DNA of 43,108 bases from Elusimicrobia bacterium CG1_02_56_21 (GCA_001871115.1 MNUR01000103.1:1-43108); one strand, 5' to 3'. Shown: positions 8,592 to 16,509, counted from the stretch's first letter. Translations and numbers: made by a program. Notes: generated by a model not told the origin, from the letters alone.

Positions 8592-9023
8592 CTACTTACC
8601 GGAACAGCGGGAACATATGCCGTAGATCTCAAGTTTATGGCTGGAAGGCTTAAATCCGTGCCTGGCCGCAAGGCGTATCTGCAGCTTCTCTATTTCCGGT
8701 TCTACTGCCTCTATAAAACTGCCGCAGGAGTTGCAGATAAGGTGGTCGTGATGGGCGCGCGAACCGGCCGGCTCGTAGCGGGCTACTCCGTCAGCGGGGA
8801 TGAACTCGGCAGCTTTCCCGCAGGCGCATAGAAATTTGAGGGCCCGGTAGACGGTGGCAATACCTATGCGCGGCAGCCGTTCCTGCGCCGCTCTGTGTAT
8901 TTCCTGGGCGCTCAAATGGCCGGGGCCGGAGGTCAGCACCTCCAGTATTGCTTCGCGGCGGACGCTCATTCGCGCGCGCTGACAGTCACAGGCTTCCCGC
9001 TTCTTAAATGGTTTCTTTGGCAT
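8592..9023 (-). CDS. Fur-family metal-responsive transcription regulator
   Basis: This 143-residue protein has the Fur layout. A winged helix comes first (RREAILEVLTSGPGHLSAQE, then IGIATVYRALKFL). A dimerisation and metal domain follows, with HHDHLICNSCG and a C-terminal CSRC pair that likely binds structural zinc. It could be Fur, Zur or PerR; sequence alone does not decide. The ATG at 9023 is chosen although no Shine-Dalgarno precedes it. A later ATG at 8969 would also start a usable protein. A longer frame exists but its first codon is the promoter -35. The operator and -10 element directly before the ATG suggest autoregulation and a nearly leaderless transcript. The last residues (GICSRCSGK) are unusual in being so close to the Cys pair. 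Confidence 0.88.
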   Translation of the reverse strand: MPKKPFKKREACDCQRARMSVRREAILEVLTSGPGHLSAQEIHRAAQERLPRIGIATVYRALKFLCACGKAAEFIPADGVARYEPAGSRAHHDHLICNSCGSFIEAVEPEIEKLQIRLAARHGFKPSSHKLEIYGICSRCSGK

Positions 9024-9045
9024 ATGATAACGATTATCATTATCC
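9024..9045. promoter_or_regulatory. Fur-box-like operator at the regulator's own promoter
   Basis: The sequence ATGATAACGATTATCATTAT (from 9024) contains a near-palindrome ATGATAAC-G-ATTATCAT with one mismatch and a further GATAAT half on the other strand. It abuts the regulator's start codon and covers the -10 element described below. It resembles the operator at 8553. Confidence 0.72.
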
Positions 9046-9068
9046 CACAATAACCGGCCCGCTGTCAA
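9039..9068 (-). promoter_or_regulatory. Sigma-70-like promoter of the Fur-family regulator
   Basis: On the - strand TTGACA (9068-9063) is followed 18 bases later by GATAAT (9044-9039). This is 6/6 and 5/6 of the consensus. The -10 lies inside the Fur-box, so bound repressor would block RNA polymerase. The predicted transcript start is about 9 bases before the ATG at 9023. Confidence 0.65.
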
Positions 9069-9117
9069 GCCAAAGAATGTTTAGCCGTGCGGGAACCGCG
9101 CCTGCAACCGCACGACA

Positions 9118-9146
9118 GAAACAATAAAGTTTAAAATTTATATAAT
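9118..9146 (+). promoter_or_regulatory. Possible promoter of the metal-binding protein gene
   Basis: A perfect TATAAT (9141-9146) lies in an A+T-rich stretch, with a poor -35 (GAAACA) 17 bases upstream. A second candidate, TTGACG-17-TAGTAT (9151-9179), would start transcription at the ribosome-binding site and is less likely. Confidence 0.35.
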
Positions 9147-9190
9147 CATATTGACGGGGATTACTCTCATAAATAGTATCTGGAGATAAA

Positions 9191-9823
9191 ATGAAAAAGA
9201 CCATAATGATTTGCATCGCGGCCCTCGCCATAGGCGCCGGCGCGTCCTATGCCACCGACGCCCTTAAAGGCCCCGAAAAAACAGAGACCGCTAAAGCCGA
9301 TTGCGCCGACTGCCCTATGCACAAAGCCGCAGGCGCAAAAAAATGCGCCGACAAGATGTGCCCCGAGGCGATGGAGGGAATAAAGACCTCCGCGAAGAAC
9401 ATAGACAAAGGCGTAGAGATCACCATGACCGCCGGTGACCCCGACGCTATAGCCAAACTGCAGGAGCTCACCCTGGTCCATTACGGCAGCAAAGACACCA
9501 TGGACAAAGAATGCCCCGCCCGCGTGGAAGGGGCCGAACATAAGCTCGTTAACACCCCCAACGGCGTGAAAGTGCTGCTCACCGGCAAGACCCCGGCTGT
9601 CATCAAAAAGATACAGCTGGCCTCCGCCAAGGAGCGGATGAAAGCCGGCTGCCCTGAAGAGCAGGCCAATGAAGCCAAAGCCGGCAGCAAACACGCCTGC
9701 CCGGACGAGCACGCCAAAGAGGCCAAGTCCTCAAAAAAATACGCCTGCCCCATGAAATGCGCGGAATCAGACAAGCCCGGCAAATGCCCCAAGTGCGGGA
9801 TGAACATGAAGGAGAAAAAATAA
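9191..9823 (+). CDS. Periplasmic cysteine-rich protein with C-terminal heavy-metal-binding domain
   Basis: The 210-residue product starts with a signal peptide (cut near ASYA, residue 21). The mature part has three parts: a Cys/Met/His-rich segment (ADCADCPMHKA, KKCADKMCPEAM), a middle domain of unknown fold (about residues 60-140), and a tail with two spaced CPE/CPD motifs ending in YACPMKCAESDKPGKCPKCG. The tail matches the heavy-metal-binding (YHS-like) domain found at the N-terminus of copper P-type ATPases and in CusB-type proteins. It probably binds or buffers a soft metal such as copper in the periplasm. A GGAG box precedes the ATG. The gene overlaps the next regulator by one base, so the two are likely co-regulated. 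The metal is not identifiable from sequence. Confidence 0.75.
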   Translation: MKKTIMICIAALAIGAGASYATDALKGPEKTETAKADCADCPMHKAAGAKKCADKMCPEAMEGIKTSAKNIDKGVEITMTAGDPDAIAKLQELTLVHYGSKDTMDKECPARVEGAEHKLVNTPNGVKVLLTGKTPAVIKKIQLASAKERMKAGCPEEQANEAKAGSKHACPDEHAKEAKSSKKYACPMKCAESDKPGKCPKCGMNMKEKK

Positions 9824-10494
9824 TGGTCGAAACTATTCTAAAAGAAGTCTCTTTTTTTTCCGGCTTAAACAATCTTGAACTGAACAAGGTCCTCGCCATA
9901 GCAGTAGTGAAGAAATATTCCAAAGGCCATATGGTTTTCGCGAAGGAAGACCTGGGCAATAACTTTTTCATCGTAAAATCGGGCCGTATCAAGATCTTTA
10001 CCACCGTAGGCTCCAACAAAACAAAGACCTTCGCTTTCCTCAAAAAAGGGGATTTCTTCGGCGAGATGTCCCTGCTGGGAGGAAAAACCCGTTCCGCCTC
10101 CGCTCAGGCCGCTGATGAGAGCGAACTGTTCGTTATCCCGAAGAAGAAATTCAAGCTTCTTATCCACAAGAACCCGGACTTCACTATCAAACTTCTGCAC
10201 ACGCTGGTGGAGAGGCTCGACAAATGCAATAAAGATGTAGAGTGCATGCTGTTCCATAACATATTGGGACGCCTCGCGGACGCCATTCTTGAACTCTCCA
10301 AGGACAAACATTCCAAGCCGGTTAAAATGGCCATAGACCAGAACGAACTGGCCCAATACCTTGGGACGACCCGCGTCCCGGTATGCCGCGCGATAAACAC
10401 CCTCAAGCGCAGCGGCGTCATTGACTACCACCGCGGAGAACTGATCATAATGAACTCCGCCCGGCTGCGCTCGATAGCCGGAAAAGCGGCATGA
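9823..10494 (+). CDS. Crp/Fnr-family transcription regulator
   Basis: This 223-residue protein has an N-terminal cyclic-nucleotide-binding-type beta-roll (about residues 8-120, with GDFFGEMSLLGGKTRSASA) and a C-terminal winged helix (about 150-215, with QNELAQYLGTTRVPVCRAI and LKRSGVIDY). It lacks the N-terminal cysteine cluster of FNR. The Gly-Glu and Arg of the nucleotide pocket are present, but the ligand is uncertain. The ATG at 9823 is chosen over a longer frame because GGAG lies upstream and the domain begins there. It overlaps the stop of the metal-binding protein gene by one base and overlaps hisS by ATGA. It may regulate the metal protein it follows. Confidence 0.85.
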   Translation: MVETILKEVSFFSGLNNLELNKVLAIAVVKKYSKGHMVFAKEDLGNNFFIVKSGRIKIFTTVGSNKTKTFAFLKKGDFFGEMSLLGGKTRSASAQAADESELFVIPKKKFKLLIHKNPDFTIKLLHTLVERLDKCNKDVECMLFHNILGRLADAILELSKDKHSKPVKMAIDQNELAQYLGTTRVPVCRAINTLKRSGVIDYHRGELIIMNSARLRSIAGKAA

Positions 10495-11738
10495 TAAACT
10501 CCCTGCGCGGCTTCCGCGACCTGCTGCCTCCCGAGTCCGACCTGTTCGCGCGCATAGAAGCCGCAGCCAGGGAAGTCTTCGGCCTGTACGGCTACCAGGA
10601 ACTGCGCATCCCCGCCCTGGAAAAAAAGGAACTCTTCGTTAAATCCACCGGCGGCACCACCGACATAGTGGAGAAAGAAATGTACGCCTTCACCGACGGC
10701 GGCGGCCGGGAAGTAGCAATGCGCCCCGAAGGAACCCCCGGAGTAGTGCGCGCCTACATAGAACATAACCTGGGGCAGACCGGGCGCAACGCCAAATACT
10801 TTTACATAGGCGGCATGTACAGGGCCGAACGCCCGCAGGCCGGCCGCTACCGCGAGTTCACGCAGATCGGCGCGGAATACATAGGAAATCCGTCGCCCGC
10901 CGCGGACGCCGAAAGCATTTCAATGCTTGTGCGCCTGCTTGAAAAAGCAGGAGTAGAAGGCTGCTCGGTAGAGATCAATTCCCTGGGCTGCGGCGAGTGC
11001 AGGAAGGCCTACCGGGAAATACTCCTGGGCCACCTCCGCGGCTGCCAGGAAACCCTCTGCGAACCCTGCCGCAGCCGTATAGAGCGCAACCCGCTGCGGG
11101 CGCTGGACTGCAAAACGGACGGCCCGGCACTGGCCGAAAAAGCCCCCAAACTTTCACTCTGCCCCGCCTGCGCCGAACACTTCGGCAGCACCCAGAAACT
11201 CCTGGGCACTGCCGGAGTGGCCTATAAAGTTAACACCAGCCTGGTTCGGGGCCTGGATTATTACACCCGTACAGTTTTCGAGGTCCGCACAACCGCTCTC
11301 GGCAGCCAGGACGCGGTGGCCGCAGGCGGCCGCTACGACGACCTGGTAAAATCCATGGGAGGGCCGGCCGCCCCCGCTACAGGCTGGGCCATGGGAGTGG
11401 ACCGCGTAGCGATGCTCCTGAAAGACAAACCGGCCCCCGACAATGCCCCGAAAACTTTCATAGTCGCCGCCTCAAAAGAAGCCGGGGAAAAAGCTTTCGC
11501 CCTGATGACGGCCCTGCGCGCCGAGGGCATAAGTTCAGACTTCTCCAACTTCGAGCTCAGCCTGCGCTCGCAAATGCGCTCCGCCGATAAAAGCGGCGCC
11601 TGCTTCGCCCTGATAATAGGCGAAGACGAGCTCAAAGCCGGCGCCTGCGCCGTAAAATCCCTGAAAGTCCCCGGCGACCAGAAAATGATCCCGCTTTCCG
11701 GAGCCCCTTCGGCAATAAAGCGGCTTCTGAAGGTTTGA
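10491..11738 (+). CDS. hisS: Histidyl-tRNA synthetase
   Basis: This class II synthetase of 415 residues charges tRNA-His. It contains the HisRS signatures RPEGTPGVVRAYIEHNL (motif 2 region), GGMYRAERPQAGRYREFTQI, and VRGLDYYTRTVFE for histidine recognition. A C-terminal anticodon-binding domain follows from about residue 320. Length is normal. The start codon lies in an ATGA overlap with the Crp/Fnr gene, which is an unusual partner for a synthetase. No promoter is evident in between, so hisS probably depends at least partly on the upstream transcript. Confidence 0.93.
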   Translation: MINSLRGFRDLLPPESDLFARIEAAAREVFGLYGYQELRIPALEKKELFVKSTGGTTDIVEKEMYAFTDGGGREVAMRPEGTPGVVRAYIEHNLGQTGRNAKYFYIGGMYRAERPQAGRYREFTQIGAEYIGNPSPAADAESISMLVRLLEKAGVEGCSVEINSLGCGECRKAYREILLGHLRGCQETLCEPCRSRIERNPLRALDCKTDGPALAEKAPKLSLCPACAEHFGSTQKLLGTAGVAYKVNTSLVRGLDYYTRTVFEVRTTALGSQDAVAAGGRYDDLVKSMGGPAAPATGWAMGVDRVAMLLKDKPAPDNAPKTFIVAASKEAGEKAFALMTALRAEGISSDFSNFELSLRSQMRSADKSGACFALIIGEDELKAGACAVKSLKVPGDQKMIPLSGAPSAIKRLLKV

Positions 11739-11791
11739 GAAATTATAAGTTCCAGACCTTCACTAATTATGTTGACGATAGCGGGGACGCA

Positions 11792-11926
11792 GCGGATGAC
11801 GGCGAGACCGGGTTAGCAAAACCCTGTCGGAGGCCGAGGCTTGCGTAAGCGACGAGGCCGGGACGGGGAAGGGCGAGCACGGTGTGCGAGACCCTGTTTT
11901 TGCGTTCCGGTCTCACCGGCAGCCGC
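11792..11926. repeat. Structured intergenic element between hisS and aspS
   Basis: Two 20-base arms (11792-11811 and 11907-11926) are inverted repeats matching at 17 of 20 positions. Inside them GCAAAA (11816-11821) pairs with TTTTGC (11898-11903). CCCTGTC (11822-11828) pairs with GACGGGG (11862-11868, one G-T). Within that, GGCC/GGCC (11832-11835, 11856-11859) encloses GCTT/AAGC. A small GCAC-GGT-GTGC hairpin is at 11877-11887. The nested stems make a multibranch fold of about 135 nt. It may be a structured RNA, a leader of aspS, or a palindromic dispersed repeat (MITE-like). The remaining intergenic bases, 11739-11791 and 11927-12004, show nothing recognisable. Confidence 0.55.
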
Positions 11927-12004
11927 AGATGAATTAAAGCCTCACCAATCAGCCTGCAAATTTAGCGGTATCAAGTAACTGCCATTCATACAGGAAGCAA
12001 ACCA

Positions 12005-13783
12005 ATGACCCCAAACAACCCTTCAAAAAAAACCGCGCTCCGCACCCACACCTGCGGCGAGCTCAACGCCAGCCACGCCGGCCAGACAGTAACCCTCTGC
12101 GGCTGGAACCATATAAAACGCAATCACGGCGGCGTCCTCTTCATAAACCTGCGCGACCTCTACGGCGTCACCCAGGTAGTAGCCGGGCCCGATAGCCCCG
12201 TCTTCAAAACCGCCGAAGAAGCCAAAAGCGAATATGTCCTGCGCGTCACAGGCAAAGTCACACTGCGGCCCGGCGCCAACGCCAATAAAGACATGCCCAC
12301 CGGCGAAATTGAAATAGAGGCCTCCGAAATAACGGTCATCAACCCTTCCCAGCCCCTCCCTTTCGAACTCAGCGAGCACGCCGGAGTTTCCGAGGAGACG
12401 CGCCTTAAATACCGCTACCTCGACCTGCGCATGCCCCGGATGGCCAGGAATATGGTCCTGCGCAGCCGCATTTCACAGGTAGTGCGCAACTATCTCTACA
12501 GCCTCGATTTCAATGAAATAGAAACCCCGCTGCTCACCAGGTCCACCCCCGAAGGCGCCCGGGACTTCATAGTCCCGTCCCGCAATAAAGCCGGGGAATT
12601 CTACGCCCTGCCGCAGTCGCCGCAGCAGTTCAAGCAGGTCCTGATGATGGCCGGCATGGACCGCTACTTCCAGCTGGCCCGCAATATGCGGGACGAGGAG
12701 CTGCGCGCCGACCGCCAGCCCGAGCATACCCAGATAGACCTCGAAATGTCTTTCGTGGACGAGCAGGATGTCGCGCGCGTGGTCGAAGGCCTGATGCAGG
12801 CCGTCTTTGCCCGCGTAGGCGACAAGATACCCGCCCCTTTCCCCGAGATGGAGTACTCGGACGTAATGCTGAAATACGGCTCCGACAAACCGGACCTGCG
12901 CTATACGCTTGAAATCAAGGACTGCTCGGATATTTTCAGGAACTCCGGCTTCAAGGTTTTCTCGGAAGCCCTGGCCGGCGGCGGAGTCGTGCGCGCACTA
13001 AAAGCCGAAAAAGCCGCCGCCTTCAGCCGCGGAGACATGGACAAACTGACCGACCTGGTAAAATCACGCGGCGCTAAAGGGCTGGTTTGGCTGCGCTTTA
13101 AAGACGGCAAATTTGAATCGCCTACCCTCAAATTCATGGCCGGGCCGGAGCTTGCCGCCCTTAAAGACCTGCTGGCGGTAGCCGAGGACGACGCCGTTTT
13201 CATAGCCGCCGACAAGCCCGAAGTAGCGGCGCCCTGCCTCGGGGCCCTGCGCAGCGAACTTATTGCCCGCCTGAAGCCTGCGCAGACGAAGAAACTGGCC
13301 TTCCTGTGGGTGCGGCATTTCCCGCTCCTGGAGAAAGACGCAGAAAGCGGCAACTGGACCTTCACCCACAATCCTTTCACAGCCCCGCTGCCCGGCGAGG
13401 AGGGAAAACTCGACACCGATCCCGGCAATGTGCTCTCCTGCCAGTACGACCTGGTCTTAAACGGCGTAGAACTGGGCTCGGGCTCGGTGCGCAACCACAG
13501 CCGCGCAATGCAGGAAAAGATCTTCGGCCTTATGGGCTATGACAAAGACCAGGTTCAGCGGCGCTTCGGCATGATAGTGAACTCCCTGGATTTCGGAGCT
13601 CCCCCGCACGGCGGCATAGGCATAGGCTACGACAGGCTTATCGGCCTCATCTGCGGGACCGAGTCCATAAGGGACGTCATAGCTTTCCCAAAGACCACCA
13701 GCGGCGCCTGCCTGATGAGCGACGCTCCGTCTATCATAGACGAAAAACAGCTCAAAGAGCTGCACCTGAAAATAACGGAGTGA
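12005..13783 (+). CDS. aspS: Aspartyl-tRNA synthetase, bacterial type
   Basis: This 592-residue class II synthetase has the full bacterial layout. An N-terminal OB-fold anticodon domain comes first (VTLCGWNHIKRNHGGVLFIN). Motif 2 is RNMRDEELRADRQPEHTQID. A GAD insertion domain follows in the middle. Motif 3 is GIGYDRLIGLICGTESIRD. Because an asnS is also present in the window (19820-21220), this enzyme need not be non-discriminating, but the sequence does not settle that. No clear Shine-Dalgarno precedes the ATG (the upstream sequence is GGAAGCAAACCA). It is preceded by the structured element and followed 68 bp later by lipA. Confidence 0.94.
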   Translation: MTPNNPSKKTALRTHTCGELNASHAGQTVTLCGWNHIKRNHGGVLFINLRDLYGVTQVVAGPDSPVFKTAEEAKSEYVLRVTGKVTLRPGANANKDMPTGEIEIEASEITVINPSQPLPFELSEHAGVSEETRLKYRYLDLRMPRMARNMVLRSRISQVVRNYLYSLDFNEIETPLLTRSTPEGARDFIVPSRNKAGEFYALPQSPQQFKQVLMMAGMDRYFQLARNMRDEELRADRQPEHTQIDLEMSFVDEQDVARVVEGLMQAVFARVGDKIPAPFPEMEYSDVMLKYGSDKPDLRYTLEIKDCSDIFRNSGFKVFSEALAGGGVVRALKAEKAAAFSRGDMDKLTDLVKSRGAKGLVWLRFKDGKFESPTLKFMAGPELAALKDLLAVAEDDAVFIAADKPEVAAPCLGALRSELIARLKPAQTKKLAFLWVRHFPLLEKDAESGNWTFTHNPFTAPLPGEEGKLDTDPGNVLSCQYDLVLNGVELGSGSVRNHSRAMQEKIFGLMGYDKDQVQRRFGMIVNSLDFGAPPHGGIGIGYDRLIGLICGTESIRDVIAFPKTTSGACLMSDAPSIIDEKQLKELHLKITE

Positions 13784-13851
13784 CAGCCCGATATCCACTG
13801 CAATGACTCTACTTCCTGCCTCTTCTGCGCGTCTTTGCGGCTGCTGAGCCT

Positions 13852-14739
13852 ATGAGCCAATTCCCGAAATGGATAGTGGACGAAGTGCGCCGCAGCAAAG
13901 CCGGCCTGCGCGGTTCAGCCGCGGCCGGAACAGCCGCGGAACTGGCGGCTCTTTCTCTGCATACCGTCTGCGACGAAGCCCGCTGCCCTAACAAAGGCCG
14001 CTGCTTCGCCCGGGGAGAAGCCACCTTCCTGATACTCGGCGATATCTGCACCCGGCGCTGCGGCTTCTGCGCAGTTAAGAAGGCCGCTCCCCTGCCCCCG
14101 GACGGAGGCGAACCGCGCCGCATAGCCGGCCTGGCCGGGAAATGGGGTCTTAAATACGTTGTTTTCACCTCGCCTACCCGCGACGACCTGCCAGACGGAG
14201 GCGCGGCCCATTTTGCAGAAACCAACCGGCTGCTGAAAGAGCTTTCTCCCGGCATAAAGACCGAGCCGCTTATCCCTGATTTCCAGGGAGACATAAAAGC
14301 CCTGGAAACAGTACTCGGTTCGGACCCGGACGTACTGGGGCACAACCTGGAAATGGTTTCCAGACTTTATGCGGGCGCCCGGGCCGGAGCTGATTACCAA
14401 AGATCCCTCCGGGTCATAGCCAATTCAAAGAAACTCAGGCCTGACATACTTACCAAATCCGGAATTATGCTCGGTCTGGGGGAAAAGCCGGAAGAGCTCG
14501 ACAAAGCTCTGGGAGACCTGGCCGCCCACGGCTGCGACCTCCTTACGCTGGGACAATACCTTTCCCCGTCCACAGAACACCGGCCCGTGGAGAAATATTA
14601 CACCGAAGAAGAATTTGCCTACTGGGAAAAAAAGGCCCGCGCCGCCGGCTTTAAAGCCGTGCTCTCGGGACCCCTGGTACGGAGTTCCTTCAAGGCCGGC
14701 AGCCTGTACGCAGAGGCTCTACCGCTAACCGATGAATAA
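13852..14739 (+). CDS. lipA: Lipoyl synthase
   Basis: LipA inserts two sulfur atoms into octanoyl chains on lipoyl domains. Both iron-sulfur clusters are represented. The auxiliary cluster ligands are C40, C45 and C51 (CDEARCPNKGRC), and the radical-SAM ligands are C66, C70 and C73 (CTRRCGFC). The C-terminal serine ligand motif RSSF is present (GPLVRSSFKAG). The 295-residue length is typical. The ATG lies in GAGCCTATGAG with a weak Shine-Dalgarno. It overlaps the following membrane protein gene by 8 bp. It implies lipoylated dehydrogenase or glycine-cleavage complexes in the organism; their genes are not in the window. Confidence 0.94.
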   Translation: MSQFPKWIVDEVRRSKAGLRGSAAAGTAAELAALSLHTVCDEARCPNKGRCFARGEATFLILGDICTRRCGFCAVKKAAPLPPDGGEPRRIAGLAGKWGLKYVVFTSPTRDDLPDGGAAHFAETNRLLKELSPGIKTEPLIPDFQGDIKALETVLGSDPDVLGHNLEMVSRLYAGARAGADYQRSLRVIANSKKLRPDILTKSGIMLGLGEKPEELDKALGDLAAHGCDLLTLGQYLSPSTEHRPVEKYYTEEEFAYWEKKARAAGFKAVLSGPLVRSSFKAGSLYAEALPLTDE

Positions 14740-15448
14740 CCCTGAAAAAGACAAAGAAACCCTGTCCTGGCTTACGCGCGCCTGGGACGACTATTCCGAC
14801 AACCTTCCCCTGCTTCTGCCTGTCCTCCTTATACAGTCCGCGCTGACAGCCGGGTCCTTCTATCTTACCGGGCGCTTTCAGTCCCTGCTCGCGGCCGCGC
14901 CTTACATGCTTTTTGTCGTAACGCCCTTCTCAATAGGGCTCAACCTGGTCTACATAAAGATCGCAAGGAAAAGCGGCCCGCGCTTCCTCGACCTCTTCGG
15001 CGCTTTCCCGGTTTACCACCGGGCGCTGGCCGTCAGCCTGCTGCTCGGGATTATGACCCTCGGAGGAGCGGTCATGTTCCTGATCCCGGGCATCATCCTC
15101 TACCTTGCTTTCTGCTTCAGCGAATACGCCGTGGTCGACCGCCGCACCGGGATAAAAGAATCCTTTCTTCTGAGCGCAAAGATAACCCAAGGCTGGAAAG
15201 GCCGCCTTTTCGCCATTCTCTCGCTTCTTCTGCTGGTCAATATAATGGTTCCCGACATCTACCTGGTCACCGGCCCGCTGGCCAAGCCCTCTGCCAGTCT
15301 GGACCTTAAACCCTGGACCATAGCCGCGGCCGCGCTTAAAAACCTGGTTTTCATTCCCTGGCTCTCGCTCTCAATGGCGCGCGCCTATAACTTCCTGCTC
15401 CTCAATTCTCAGCCCGCGCCGGTTGCTGAGGAGTCAATCCCGGTTTGA
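14732..15448 (+). CDS. Multi-pass membrane protein of unknown function
   Basis: This 238-residue protein has about five or six hydrophobic helices, for example LLLPVLLIQSALTAG, LAVSLLLGIMTLGGAVMFLI and GIILYLAFCFSEYAVVD. A conserved-looking cytosolic loop, RTGIKESFLLSAKITQGWKG, sits between helices. The layout, with a GIILYLAFCF/VVDRRTG core, resembles broad families of glycerophosphodiester-phosphodiesterase-associated or YciC-like membrane proteins, but I cannot assign a family. It overlaps lipA by 8 bp, so it is likely translated from the same message. No function can be named. Confidence 0.65.
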   Translation: MNNPEKDKETLSWLTRAWDDYSDNLPLLLPVLLIQSALTAGSFYLTGRFQSLLAAAPYMLFVVTPFSIGLNLVYIKIARKSGPRFLDLFGAFPVYHRALAVSLLLGIMTLGGAVMFLIPGIILYLAFCFSEYAVVDRRTGIKESFLLSAKITQGWKGRLFAILSLLLLVNIMVPDIYLVTGPLAKPSASLDLKPWTIAAAALKNLVFIPWLSLSMARAYNFLLLNSQPAPVAEESIPV

Positions 15449-15488
15449 CCGATATCATAGGCCTAACGGCCCAGCGGGCCCGGGGCCC

Positions 15489-15518
15489 TTGAGCCCTTTA
15501 AGAAACGGAGTGTATAAG
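15489..15518 (+). promoter_or_regulatory. Possible promoter of the secreted protein gene
   Basis: TTGAGC (15489-15494), an 18-base spacer and TATAAG (15513-15518) form a sigma-70-like promoter (4/6 and 5/6). A TAAAAT at 15520-15525 is a second candidate -10. The gene begins at 15558. Confidence 0.45.
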
Positions 15519-15557
15519 GTAAAATTAAATTGCAATGAAAGGTACAGGAGGATTTTA

Positions 15558-16418
15558 ATGAAAAAATTAGCCATGATAGCCGCGGCCATGCTGAGCGTTT
15601 CAGCCCTTAGCGCCGCAGAACTGAACGATATTTCCACCGGCGATATAAAAGCCTACAAGATAGAGCTCCCCGCCCCGGTACTCCAGCGCAACGACGCCGG
15701 GAAATCCGGCCACGTTACCGGTGAGATAACCAAGCTCCACCTCCTGGCCCGGACCTCCAAAAACCTGCTTTTCACCCATGCCAAGACCGAAGCCGAATTT
15801 AAAGAATTCGTGGACATGTGGACCCCCATACTCGGCAAGTTCGGCATCAAAGTGACCGGTACCGAGTACAACAACGAGTTCGGCAAGCTCACTTACGAAT
15901 CCGCTGACGGCCGCGTAGTGCGCGATTTCACGGCGGAAAAGATGAACTACGACGCCCTCAGCTCCACCTCTATCGCCGCTCTGCAGCGCGAGGTGCTTGA
16001 GCCGCTCGACAAGGCCGGGATGACCCCTGTAGCTTCCTTCACCATCAACCACGAAATCTTCAGGCCTACCTTCAATGTTTATTACCTCACCAAGCCGGAA
16101 GAGAATATGGACCACGAGATCCAGCTGCGCCAGCTTAAGAACGGGGACGACATAGAGTTCGACCTGCTCGCCGGCTTTGTGAACATCGTAAAGAAAGACA
16201 GGTCCTTCTCAATGGTCTATATCGGCAAACTCCTTGGACAGAAAGGAAAACTCGGAACTGACGAAGCCGCAATAGCCGTAAAGCTTGCCGACTACAAGAA
16301 ATTCCTTGTTGAGAACAACAAAGAATTCATCGCCTCCAAGACCTACAAACTGGAGAAGCCGATAGAATTCACGGACATCAAGTTCAATTACTACGTAAAC
16401 ATCTACTTCTTCCAGTAA
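15558..16418 (+). CDS. Secreted protein of unknown function
   Basis: This 286-residue protein begins with a strong signal peptide (MKKLAMIAAAMLSVSALSA, cut before AELND). The ATG at 15558 has an AGGAGG box five bases upstream, which decides the start. An in-frame start far upstream at 15423 would add 45 residues with no signal-peptide features. The mature part is moderately hydrophilic with no transmembrane helix, no Cys and scattered aromatic residues, and ends in NYYVNIYFFQ, which could be a beta-strand. I do not recognise the family. A good terminator follows, so it is a single-gene unit. A periplasmic or outer-membrane location is plausible. Confidence 0.7.
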   Translation: MKKLAMIAAAMLSVSALSAAELNDISTGDIKAYKIELPAPVLQRNDAGKSGHVTGEITKLHLLARTSKNLLFTHAKTEAEFKEFVDMWTPILGKFGIKVTGTEYNNEFGKLTYESADGRVVRDFTAEKMNYDALSSTSIAALQREVLEPLDKAGMTPVASFTINHEIFRPTFNVYYLTKPEENMDHEIQLRQLKNGDDIEFDLLAGFVNIVKKDRSFSMVYIGKLLGQKGKLGTDEAAIAVKLADYKKFLVENNKEFIASKTYKLEKPIEFTDIKFNYYVNIYFFQ

Positions 16419-16442
16419 GAAGCCGGCTGTTCACTTAAAGAG

Positions 16443-16473
16443 CCCGTCCGCCTCCCAGGCGGGCGGGTTTTTT
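16443..16473 (+). terminator. Rho-independent terminator
   Basis: An 11-bp GC stem (16443-16453 with 16457-16467, one G-T) and 3-base loop are followed by a six-T run. It lies 25 bp after the stop of the secreted-protein gene. Confidence 0.88.
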
Positions 16474-16509
16474 ATGACTAAAGTCATAGAACTAACACAG
16501 GACTAACAG

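Noticed and set aside
9024..9068. N-terminal extension of the Fur-family protein to a TTG
   Set aside because: The TTG is the -35 element and the extension crosses the operator.
11739..12004. T-box riboswitch for aspS
   Set aside because: No T-box consensus or terminator/antiterminator pair was seen; the element is better described as an inverted-repeat fold.
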